Assembly (NCBI GenBank): GCA_017625275.1
Contig: JAGALI010000166.1
Location: 1-11,557 of the forward strand
Length of the DNA stretch: 11,557 nucleotides
Reading direction: 5' to 3'
Source of the DNA: Clostridia bacterium
GTDB lineage: Bacteria; Bacillota; Clostridia; Oscillospirales; CAG-272
A model generated the notes under the pieces. It saw only the letters and a list, made by a program, of their open reading frames with translations, did no database searches and was not told the origin of the DNA. Both the position numbers and the translations under genes were made by a program. Shown here one piece after another: positions 1 to 7,261 of the stretch. Position 1 is the stretch's first letter. Every line of letters begins with the position of its first letter.

Positions 1-1062
1 AATCATATCGATTATATCAGCGCAATCATCAGCATCAATTTGGGTATTCTGCTTAAGAGTTATCTCATCAACTGTCTCAGCGTCGATTTTAACATTCTTG
101 TTAGGAAGCTTATCAAATCCGGTTGCGATAATTGTCACCTTAACAGTGTCCTCAAGAGAATTATCAAAGGTTGCACCCCAAATAATATTTGCATCAGGTG
201 CTGCCTCATCCGTAATCATAGATGATGCCTCATCAACCTCATCAAGCTCCACTCCAGGTGAAACGGTAATATTGATTATTATGCCATGTGCACCCTTAAT
301 TGAGGTTTCAAGAAGTGGGCTGGCAATCGCTGCCCTTGCAGCCTCAACAGCCTTATTTGGCCCCTTTGCCTCGCCAACGCCCATGTGAGCAAGTCCTGCA
401 TTCTTCATAACAGATGTCACATCGGCAAAGTCAAGGTTTACGAATCCAACAACGTTAATAAGGTCAGATATACTCTTAACACCATGCTTCAAAACATCAT
501 CTGCAATTGCAAAGGCATTCATAAGCGTGATTTTTTCCTCGGAAACCTCTTTTAGTCTCTCATTAGGAATTACTACCAAGGAATCTACATATTTAGAGAG
601 CTCTGTAATTCCAGCGTCTGCCTGATTCATTCGGCGATTGCCCTCGAATTTAAAGGGCTTTGTTACAATACCAACGGTAAGAATCCCAAGCTCCTTAGCC
701 ACTCTTGCAACAACTGGTGCTGCGCCTGTTCCAGTTCCGCCGCCCATTCCAGTTGCTACAAAAACCATATCAGCACCAACAAGTGCTTCTCTTATCTGCT
801 CAACGCTCTCCTCAGCGGCACGAAGGCCCATCTCTGGATTTGCACCTGCGCCATTACCCTTAGTAACCTGCTCTCCAATACAAATCTTATTTGCTGCTCC
901 AGATTTTAAAAGCGCAGGACGATCTGTATTAACTGCGATAAACTGAACTCCCTTTATGTTGGATGAAATCATTCTATTTACTGCGTTGTTTCCGCCACCG
1001 CCTACTCCAACGACCCTTATATCTACACCTGAATCAAAATCATTATCAAGCTCAAAAGCCAT
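1..1062 (-). CDS. ftsZ: Cell division protein FtsZ, C-terminus outside window
   Basis: FtsZ is the tubulin-like GTPase that polymerises at midcell into the Z-ring and recruits the divisome. The start at 1062 gives MAFELDNDFDSGVDIRVVGV, with GGAGG about nine bases upstream. The 354 visible codons include the nucleotide-binding GVGGGGNNAVNRM (residues 19-31), the tubulin signature GGGTGTG (107-113) and the T7 catalytic loop NLDFADV (209-215) with both Asp residues that complete the GTPase site of the neighbouring subunit. The GTPase core is complete to about residue 318 (ATGFDK), after which an acidic linker begins. The frame stays open to base 1, so the conserved C-terminal peptide lies outside. 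The gene is monocistronic at its 5' end and diverges from a sugar dehydratase, so ftsA is not directly upstream here. Identity is secure. Confidence 0.98.
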   Translation of the reverse strand, partial: MAFELDNDFDSGVDIRVVGVGGGGNNAVNRMISSNIKGVQFIAVNTDRPALLKSGAANKICIGEQVTKGNGAGANPEMGLRAAEESVEQIREALVGADMVFVATGMGGGTGTGAAPVVARVAKELGILTVGIVTKPFKFEGNRRMNQADAGITELSKYVDSLVVIPNERLKEVSEEKITLMNAFAIADDVLKHGVKSISDLINVVGFVNLDFADVTSVMKNAGLAHMGVGEAKGPNKAVEAARAAIASPLLETSIKGAHGIIINITVSPGVELDEVDEASSMITDEAAPDANIIWGATFDNSLEDTVKVTIIATGFDKLPNKNVKIDAETVDEITLKQNTQIDADDCADIIDMI

Positions 1063-1105
1063 TTTTACTTCCTCCATTTTATTGCGTACATTTTCTTACT
1101 ATTTT

Positions 1106-1134
1106 ATCATACAACATTTTTGCGCGCATTTCAA
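1106..1134 (-). promoter_or_regulatory. Predicted sigma-A promoter of ftsZ
   Basis: On the minus strand, TTGAAA (1129-1134) and TATGAT (1106-1111) are separated by exactly 17 bases. Transcription would begin near 1099 and give a leader of roughly 37 nt carrying the GGAGG site. Assigned by consensus and position only. Confidence 0.7.
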
Positions 1135-1156
1135 GAGTATTTTTAAAATATTTTTT

Positions 1157-1180
1157 GATTTTAGATGGTTGTCTAAAATC
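1157..1180. repeat. Inverted repeat between divergent ftsZ and dehydratase promoters
   Basis: GATTTTAGA (1157-1165) and TCTAAAATC (1172-1180) are perfect 9-base inverted copies around a 6-base centre, TGGTTG. The element lies outside both predicted transcripts: 23 bases behind the ftsZ -35 box and 18 bases behind the rightward -35 box. That is where an operator for a dimeric regulator could serve both genes. It is AT-rich, so chance occurrence is possible. Confidence 0.4.
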
Positions 1181-1198
1181 ATTCTACCAATTTATATA

Positions 1199-1227
1199 TT
1201 GACAAATTTGTAATTTTGTTGTAAAAT
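1199..1227 (+). promoter_or_regulatory. Predicted sigma-A promoter of the sugar dehydratase gene
   Basis: A consensus TTGACA (1199-1204) is followed after 17 bases by TAAAAT (1222-1227). The start would be near 1234, giving a leader of about 100 nt, long enough to hold regulatory structure. A 5-bp inverted pair ACCGA/TCGGT (1231-1250) sits at the very beginning of that leader and is followed by a T-rich run; it is too weak to call by itself. Confidence 0.75.
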
Positions 1228-1289
1228 TATACCGACAAGAATTTATCGGTTATTTTTTCTATACAATGTTTCTTTTCGATAATTCTTAA

Positions 1290-1316
1290 CATACAAGCAA
1301 GTCTTGTATGCTTTTT
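1290..1316 (+). promoter_or_regulatory. Leader hairpin with T-tract, possible attenuator
   Basis: CATACAAG (1290-1297) pairs perfectly with CTTGTATG (1303-1310) around a 5-nt loop and is followed at once by CTTTTT (1311-1316). The structure lies inside the predicted leader, between the promoter at 1199-1227 and the AGAGG ribosome binding site at 1324-1328. An intrinsic-terminator-like hairpin here could reduce readthrough into the gene. The stem has only three G-C pairs, so termination would be weak at best. Confidence 0.45.
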
Positions 1317-1334
1317 GCATTTTAGAGGTATTTT

Positions 1335-3182
1335 ATGAAAAAATCAATTTATCGAGCGCTGAAGCCATTCATTGTATGCTTTGCGTTTGGACTTGGATAT
1401 ATTTTATCCGTGCTATTCAATCACGCCTTCATCTTTGAGCATGGAGTCTGTGACTTCTTCAGCTCCTCTTGGCTTATTTGCCTTGTTGGAGTGACAATAA
1501 CAATAGCTTGTCTTTTGTTAATGAAAATTCATGCATCTGCATTTTCATTTGTAAGTCTAAGAGAGCTTTCAAAGGTTTCGGCTATAAACATTTTGATTTT
1601 TCTCACAAATGCGATCCTTAGCGTAACTAATGCAGTTCCACATTTAAATGTTCAAGGCTGTATTTCTCTATTTTTTATAACACAGGCTGTATTTTTCTGT
1701 GTTTTGTTCTCGTACAGACTGTTGAGGACAACCATAAGATATTTCCAAAAGCGAAATCTACAAAACGGAAAAAGAACTCTTATTGTAGGTGCAGGCGATG
1801 CTGGCGCATCCATCGCAAAGGAAATTATAGCCTCTGCCAAGGTTAATTATCAGCTTGTGGGCTTTGTTGACAAGGATCCCGTAAAGCAGGGTGCTAGAAT
1901 TTTTGGATATCAGGTGCTCGGCTATGATTCTGATATTGCAAGAATCGTTAAGGATTATGATATCGAAGCAATTATTATTGCAATTCCTTCTGCCGACCAT
2001 GCAACCATTAAGCGTCTTTCCTCAAGCTGTATTGAGGTATGTAATGATGTTAAAACTCTGCCAGGCATTTATCAGTTGATAAATGGTCAGGTTTCTGTTC
2101 AAAAGCTTCGTAACGTTGATGTACACGACCTTCTTGGAAGAGAGCCTGTTAACACCAATCTAGACGAGATTATAGGATACATAAAGAATCAGGTTGTTTT
2201 AGTTACTGGTGGTGGTGGCTCAATTGGAAGTGAGCTTTGTAGACAAATTGCATCTCACAAGCCAAAGCAGCTTATCATTCTTGATATTTATGAAAACAAT
2301 GCTTATGATATTGAACAGGAATTAAAGCAATCAACACCTGACTTAAATCTTGTAACTCTTATCGCTTCTGTTCGTGATAGCGTTCGCATGGATGACATAT
2401 TTAAGCATTACAAGCCAGATATTGTTTTCCACGCTGCTGCGCACAAGCATGTTCCTCTTATGGAAGCCAGTCCAAATGAGGCTGTTAAAAACAACATCAT
2501 CGGCACATATAAGGTTGTTAAATGTGCTGATAAATATGGTGTCAAGAGATTTGTTCAAATTTCCACCGACAAGGCTGTTAACCCAACCAACATTATGGGT
2601 GCTACAAAGCGTGTTTGTGAAATGATTATTCAGCATTTTGCTAAAATATCAAAAACTCGTTTTGTTGCTGTAAGATTCGGTAATGTGCTCGGCTCCAACG
2701 GCTCTGTTATTCCTCTTTTCAAAAAGCAAATTGAGGCTGGTGGACCAGTTACTGTAACTCACAAGGATATTATAAGATATTTTATGACTATTCCAGAGGC
2801 AGTTAATCTTGTGCTCCAGGCAGGTGCTTATGCTGAGGGTGGAGAAATATTTGTTCTTGATATGGGTGAGCAGGTTAGAATTTATGACCTTGCCAAAAAT
2901 CTCATTCGTCTCTCTGGCTATGAGCCAAACAAGGATATAAAAATTGAAATTACAGGTCTTCGTCCTGGAGAAAAGCTTTATGAGGAAAGGCTTATGGAGG
3001 AAGAGGGGCTTACTCGCACGGCTAACAACAAGATTAGCATTGGAAAGCCAATTGAGTTTGACGAGGACAAGCTTCTCGCTATGCTAGACAAGCTTTATGA
3101 TGAGGCTTATTCGGAGAGTGAGGAAATCAAGCTACTTGTTAAGGAGCTAGTTCCAACCTATAAAATTTACAATGAAAAATAA
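1335..3182 (+). CDS. Membrane-bound UDP-sugar 4,6-dehydratase, PglF/WbpM/CapD type
   Basis: This enzyme family converts UDP-GlcNAc or a related nucleotide sugar to a 4-keto-6-deoxy intermediate for capsule, O-glycan or protein-glycan synthesis at the inner face of the membrane. The 615 residues match the long form. Four hydrophobic segments lie near residues 11-30, 46-63, 83-100 and 110-127. A first Rossmann-like domain follows (GAGDAGASIAKE, 152-163), then the catalytic SDR domain with GGGGSIGSE (292-300) and AAAHKHVPLMEASP (367-380). The triad is Ser410, Met421, Lys425; Met in place of Tyr is the known arrangement of WbpM and PglF. GLRPGEKLYEE (541-551) is also typical. AGAGG lies six bases before the ATG. 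The gene stands alone: no glycosyltransferase or aminotransferase is adjacent, so the exact sugar product cannot be inferred. Confidence 0.93.
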   Translation: MKKSIYRALKPFIVCFAFGLGYILSVLFNHAFIFEHGVCDFFSSSWLICLVGVTITIACLLLMKIHASAFSFVSLRELSKVSAINILIFLTNAILSVTNAVPHLNVQGCISLFFITQAVFFCVLFSYRLLRTTIRYFQKRNLQNGKRTLIVGAGDAGASIAKEIIASAKVNYQLVGFVDKDPVKQGARIFGYQVLGYDSDIARIVKDYDIEAIIIAIPSADHATIKRLSSSCIEVCNDVKTLPGIYQLINGQVSVQKLRNVDVHDLLGREPVNTNLDEIIGYIKNQVVLVTGGGGSIGSELCRQIASHKPKQLIILDIYENNAYDIEQELKQSTPDLNLVTLIASVRDSVRMDDIFKHYKPDIVFHAAAHKHVPLMEASPNEAVKNNIIGTYKVVKCADKYGVKRFVQISTDKAVNPTNIMGATKRVCEMIIQHFAKISKTRFVAVRFGNVLGSNGSVIPLFKKQIEAGGPVTVTHKDIIRYFMTIPEAVNLVLQAGAYAEGGEIFVLDMGEQVRIYDLAKNLIRLSGYEPNKDIKIEITGLRPGEKLYEERLMEEEGLTRTANNKISIGKPIEFDEDKLLAMLDKLYDEAYSESEEIKLLVKELVPTYKIYNEK

Positions 3183-3183
3183 A

Positions 3184-3211
3184 AAAATCCCGACCACATG
3201 GTCGGGATTTT
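3184..3211. terminator. Bidirectional intrinsic terminator between convergent genes
   Basis: CCCGACC and GGTCGGG form a 7-bp GC-rich stem with a 4-nt loop (3189-3206). It is extended by AAAAT/ATTTT pairs, and each strand has a T-run on its 3' side (TTTTTTT on the minus strand). It lies two bases after the dehydratase stop and five bases after the glycosidase stop on the other strand, so it serves both. Confidence 0.9.
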
Positions 3212-3215
3212 CATT

Positions 3216-5927
3216 TTAAATCAAGAATTTAGCGCTAATAATTTTAACATCTGCCTTGGAGCTGAAGGTTAATTTGTGATCACCCTTCATTACGGAAATT
3301 GGAGTCTTAATGCTTCCCTTTTCTCCGTTTGTTCCCTTTGCAACTGCTGTGCAAGCGCCTGCAATATTAAGTCCAACGCTTATACTTATTTGTGCAAGCT
3401 CTGGCAGTGGTGACGTAAATTCAATTTCAAGAATGTATTTTCCTGATTTTTCAAGTCTAGCAACTACAGCCTTGTCAAGCTCAATTTCATTAAGCGTGCA
3501 TGCCACGCTCATTGATGAGGTGTCGATGCTTGTAGCATCATACTTAAAGCCGTTAGCCTTAAAGCGCTCATATGCGTGGGTATACATTACAAAGGCACAA
3601 ATGTTTTTAGCGCAGACCTGAAGCTCTCCTCTTGTTAGGTAACCATTTTTCAGACTCGCCATAAGATTGTCATTATTGGTCTTTGCGTTTTCCATAACCA
3701 TATAAACATCATTTTGCGCCTTTACCATGCTTGCAAAATCGTTATTTGTTTCAATGCCGTCAAGATCGGTAAGCTTCGCCCACCAGTCTGTCATAACAAA
3801 GCCATTATAGCCCCACTCATCGCGAAGGATAGTCTTTGTAAGGTCATAGCACGACGCTGCATGTGTTCCGTTTATACAGTTATAAGCAGTCATTATTGCC
3901 TTTACATTACCCTCTTTAACTGCTATTTCAAACGGACGAGCATAAATTTCTCTTATTGCTCTTTCGGACATTATAGAATCATTATGATGTCTAAACCACT
4001 CTTGGCTGTTTGCCATAAAGTGCTTGATTGTACAATATACTCCAACCCTTGAAAGTCCCTTAGAAATAGCTGACGCCATTGTTCCTGCAAGATATGGATC
4101 CTCTGAAAAATACTCGAAGTTTCTACCATTTAATGGACTTCTGTGAATATTAATTCCAGGGCCTAGAATTACATCTATTTCATAGGCTGTCATTTCGACA
4201 CCCTCGAGTGCATAAAGCTCAGTTACTAGCTCCTTGTTGAAGGTACAAGCAAGGCAGGTTCCATTTGGCATGCTTGTTGCCAAAAGTCCACTATCCATTC
4301 TGATTCCAGAGGGACCGTCTGTTGTGCAAACGATTGGAATGCCATACGAGATAAGCTCCTCGGTAACTCCTCCAAAACAGCTACCTGTGCCTGGGGTAAC
4401 CTTAGTGCTATTCATACCCTCACCCCTCACAAGGCAACAAAGCTCCTCATCGCTTAGCTGTGCGATAAATTCATTCATTGTTGCGTTTCCACTTCGCACA
4501 TCCTCAAGCTTCAAGCCTTTATCGCCAGTATAAGGAATTTCCTTTGGCATATTTTGACTTACTCTTTCTCTGACTGAATAAGACCTTGTTGGTATTCTCT
4601 CACGACCGTGCTTACCATCCTCTGTTGGCTTTATTCTTTCAATTTGACGAACAGGGGATAGAGCCTCTGTGCATTTTTCAACCACCTTAAGCTCTTCAAG
4701 TGTGTATGTAAGCACCTTTTCAGCCTCTCGAACACAAGAGCCTACATAAATATTGTATTCTCCAGCCTCGAGCACATAGCAGGACTTATTGCCTGTTGCT
4801 CCAATATCATCGTAAGCGCACATTTTATTAATATCAAATTCAAGCACAAGCTCTTGCTTTTCGCCAGGGGCGAGGAGCCTTGTCTTTTCATACGCTACAA
4901 GCTCTCTTGCGCTCTTACCGAGCTTGCCATATGGTGCACTGAAATATACCTGTACTATTTCCTTACCACTTGTCTTGCCTGTATTTTCAACAGTTGTCTT
5001 AATAGTGATTTTTTCACCATTTACACTACCCTGTGTGGTTGTTTTAAAGGTTGTATAGGAAAGACCATATCCAAATGGATAAAGCACCTTATCCTTAGCT
5101 AGAGTTTCAAAGTATCTGTAGCCGACATAAATATCCTCATTATAGTAGCTACCTGCCTTATCGCCGAAGTTAGCAGTTGATGGATAATCGTTTATATCAT
5201 AGGCAATTGTATCTGCAAGCTTACCACTTGGGCACACTCTGCCAGTTAGCACATCGACACAGGCAAGTCCACCACACATTCCACCCTGCCACACATAAAG
5301 CACAGATGAAACATTGTATTTTTTTACCCATTTCATATCAATAATTGCACCCACATTAAGCACAACTATTGTTTTTTCAAACACAGAGGTGACCTTTTTG
5401 ATAAGCTCCTCCTCTTTTTTTGTTAAAAGATAGCTACCCTCAGATGCAGAATTATCCTTATCCTCGCCAGCTGTTCTACCAATAACTATTATTGCCTTAT
5501 CTCCAAAAGCTCTAGCATTCTCAACCACGGAAGCGTCAATTTCCATTTCCTCTTGACACCAAGGCTCTTGTCCCCAGCCCTTGCCTGCGTCAAATGGATG
5601 CTCCTTTATCCATTCGGCGTAAATATCTGCAAGCTCCTCGTTTACCTCTATATCCTCACACTCTCTTAAGGAGTCTAGGATATTAGTTACATATTTCACA
5701 TTTACTAGTCCACCAGAGCCTGTTCCACTCTTGTAATATTCTCTTTGAATTCTGCCAAAAACAGACACTCTATCGCCTTTTTTGAGTGGTAACACCTCGT
5801 TTTTGTTTTCCAGCATTACTATGCCCTCGGTAGCTGAAATGCGAGAAAGCTCCTCAAGCTCCTTTATGCTATCCTTAGGCAACGAGCCGAGCTCATAGCC
5901 CTTATAATTGTTAATCTCGTATTGCAT
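3216..5927 (-). CDS. Glycoside hydrolase family 3 beta-glucosidase, inverted domain order
   Basis: GH3 enzymes release terminal beta-linked sugars, usually glucose or xylose, by a retaining mechanism. The chosen start at 5927 gives 903 residues and has GGAGG five bases upstream; an in-frame start at 5960 lies inside cca and is rejected. No signal peptide is visible, so the enzyme is probably cytoplasmic and acts on imported oligosaccharides. The domains run in reverse of the usual order. The alpha/beta sandwich comes first (about 30-250, with GRTAGEDKDN at 150-159 holding a candidate acid/base Glu155). A fibronectin-III-like domain follows (about 280-410), then the barrel (about 480-790). The barrel has TDGPSGIR (536-543), GRNFEYFSEDPY (601-612), KHFMANSQE (635-643) and the nucleophile Asp714 in MTDWW. 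About 100 further residues form a beta-rich tail. This order is known from Butyrivibrio and Ruminococcus beta-glucosidases. Substrate is unproven. Confidence 0.93.
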   Translation of the reverse strand: MQYEINNYKGYELGSLPKDSIKELEELSRISATEGIVMLENKNEVLPLKKGDRVSVFGRIQREYYKSGTGSGGLVNVKYVTNILDSLRECEDIEVNEELADIYAEWIKEHPFDAGKGWGQEPWCQEEMEIDASVVENARAFGDKAIIVIGRTAGEDKDNSASEGSYLLTKKEEELIKKVTSVFEKTIVVLNVGAIIDMKWVKKYNVSSVLYVWQGGMCGGLACVDVLTGRVCPSGKLADTIAYDINDYPSTANFGDKAGSYYNEDIYVGYRYFETLAKDKVLYPFGYGLSYTTFKTTTQGSVNGEKITIKTTVENTGKTSGKEIVQVYFSAPYGKLGKSARELVAYEKTRLLAPGEKQELVLEFDINKMCAYDDIGATGNKSCYVLEAGEYNIYVGSCVREAEKVLTYTLEELKVVEKCTEALSPVRQIERIKPTEDGKHGRERIPTRSYSVRERVSQNMPKEIPYTGDKGLKLEDVRSGNATMNEFIAQLSDEELCCLVRGEGMNSTKVTPGTGSCFGGVTEELISYGIPIVCTTDGPSGIRMDSGLLATSMPNGTCLACTFNKELVTELYALEGVEMTAYEIDVILGPGINIHRSPLNGRNFEYFSEDPYLAGTMASAISKGLSRVGVYCTIKHFMANSQEWFRHHNDSIMSERAIREIYARPFEIAVKEGNVKAIMTAYNCINGTHAASCYDLTKTILRDEWGYNGFVMTDWWAKLTDLDGIETNNDFASMVKAQNDVYMVMENAKTNNDNLMASLKNGYLTRGELQVCAKNICAFVMYTHAYERFKANGFKYDATSIDTSSMSVACTLNEIELDKAVVARLEKSGKYILEIEFTSPLPELAQISISVGLNIAGACTAVAKGTNGEKGSIKTPISVMKGDHKLTFSSKADVKIISAKFLI

Positions 5928-5928
5928 A

Positions 5929-7260
5929 TTATCCTCCAAATTTTGCTTTTGCAAGTGCAAGAAGTATTTCTTTTTTATTTTCGGCGCGCTCCTCTATTAC
6001 CTCGTTCAAAAGATAATCAAGTATTTCGCCTATTTGTTTACCAGCCTTAAAGCCATTTTCAATAAGATGTGAGCCATTTATCGCCAAGTTTTTTAGAGAA
6101 AAGCATTCGTTTTCAGCTAATATTTCGTTTGCAAGCTTTTCTACAACGCTAAAATGATTTATGCTCACCTTTTCAGGGCTTTGAGCCAAATTATCTGCAC
6201 GCTGTAGAGCCAAAAGCTCGAAAAACGCCTCTGCACCCATGCGATTAAGTCGTTTCTTAATATATACCTTATCCTCCTCTATAGGAGTATCGTGCAAGGA
6301 TATAATTTTGCAGCATCTTTCCTTGGTGAAATTATCGTATTTATAATCCTCAAAGAATTTTTTCGCTATTTCCGCGCTCACACGATTATGACCATAAAAG
6401 TGCCCTATACCCTTTTCATCAATTGTAAATGTATGCACCTTTCCTATGTCGTGTAAAAATGCCATGAGCCTCATACGCAACATTGGGGGCATCTTTTCGG
6501 TAGCTATAGCCGTATGCGTCAGTATATCATATATATGCCAAGAATTACGCTGGTTGAAGCCGTGCATTGCTTTTATCTCAGGCAAAATAAATGAAAGAAT
6601 CTCGTAATTCTCAAGAATAGCATTTTTTACATTTTTTCCACAGAGGAATTTATTAAGCTCCGTAGCTATTCTCTCTTTTGAAATATTTTCAAGAAGAGGG
6701 GCACACTCAAGCATTGCCTCTTTTGTTTTCTCGTCTATTGAGAAGCCGAGGGTTGAGGAGAAGCGAATTGCCCTTAGTATTCTAAGCGCGTCCTCGGTAA
6801 AGCGAGCCTTAGGCTCACCAATCGCCCTTATTACGCCCTTTTCTATATCACCTCTGCCATTAAAAAGGTCAACTAGAGTTTCGCTAATTGGATTGTACGC
6901 AAGTGCGTTTACAGTAAAATCTCTGCGAGATAAGTCCTCGCTTAGCGACCTTGTAAACTCCACGCTCTTCGGATGACGATTATCGTCATAATCTCCGTCT
7001 AGACGATAGGTGGTTATTTCAACGCTTTCACCCTCTATTACGACAGTTAAGGTGCCATGCTTAATGCCAGTTTCTATTAATCTTTCGGAAGAAAACACGG
7101 TCTTCATTTCCTCTGGCGTTGCAGAGGTAGTTACATCGAAATCATTTGCTTCCTTTTCCATCAAAAGATCTCGAATTGCGCCACCCACAGAATAAGCCTC
7201 ATAGCCACTATGGGTAAGCATTTTTATCGCTTTTTCTGCGCCTTTACTTAATTTAAGCAT
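5929..7260 (-). CDS. cca: CCA tRNA nucleotidyltransferase, class II, with HD domain
   Basis: The enzyme adds or repairs the 3'-terminal CCA of tRNAs using CTP and ATP without a nucleic acid template. The ATG at 7260 gives MLKLSKGAEKAIKML and 443 residues; a GTG at 7272 is possible but overlaps ligA and makes an atypical N-terminus. The head domain has SVGGAIRDLL (24-33), the metal-binding Asp40 and Asp42 in DFDVTT, and RRDFTVNALA (112-121). EDALRILRAIRF (156-167) is the conserved motif before the neck. A C-terminal HD domain is indicated by FLHDIGK (268-274) and RADNLA (354-359); HD domains in this family are linked to phosphohydrolase activity. It begins one base after the ligA stop and ends one base before the glycosidase start, so translation is probably coupled. 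Class II CCA-, CC- and A-adding enzymes are hard to separate by sequence alone. Confidence 0.94.
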   Translation of the reverse strand: MLKLSKGAEKAIKMLTHSGYEAYSVGGAIRDLLMEKEANDFDVTTSATPEEMKTVFSSERLIETGIKHGTLTVVIEGESVEITTYRLDGDYDDNRHPKSVEFTRSLSEDLSRRDFTVNALAYNPISETLVDLFNGRGDIEKGVIRAIGEPKARFTEDALRILRAIRFSSTLGFSIDEKTKEAMLECAPLLENISKERIATELNKFLCGKNVKNAILENYEILSFILPEIKAMHGFNQRNSWHIYDILTHTAIATEKMPPMLRMRLMAFLHDIGKVHTFTIDEKGIGHFYGHNRVSAEIAKKFFEDYKYDNFTKERCCKIISLHDTPIEEDKVYIKKRLNRMGAEAFFELLALQRADNLAQSPEKVSINHFSVVEKLANEILAENECFSLKNLAINGSHLIENGFKAGKQIGEILDYLLNEVIEERAENKKEILLALAKAKFGG

Positions 7261-7261
7261 A

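Noticed and set aside
638..946. Plus-strand open frames across ftsZ, for example 98-388 and 638-946
   Set aside because: They are antisense to a clear ftsZ reading frame, lack ribosome binding sites and show low-complexity Ser/Pro/Ala composition typical of shadow frames.
2343..2636. Minus-strand open frame within the dehydratase gene
   Set aside because: It is antisense to a well-conserved catalytic domain, with no promoter or ribosome binding site.
5928..5960. Upstream start adding 11 residues to the GH3 enzyme
   Set aside because: It lies inside cca without a good ribosome binding site, whereas the ATG at 5927 has GGAGG at proper spacing.
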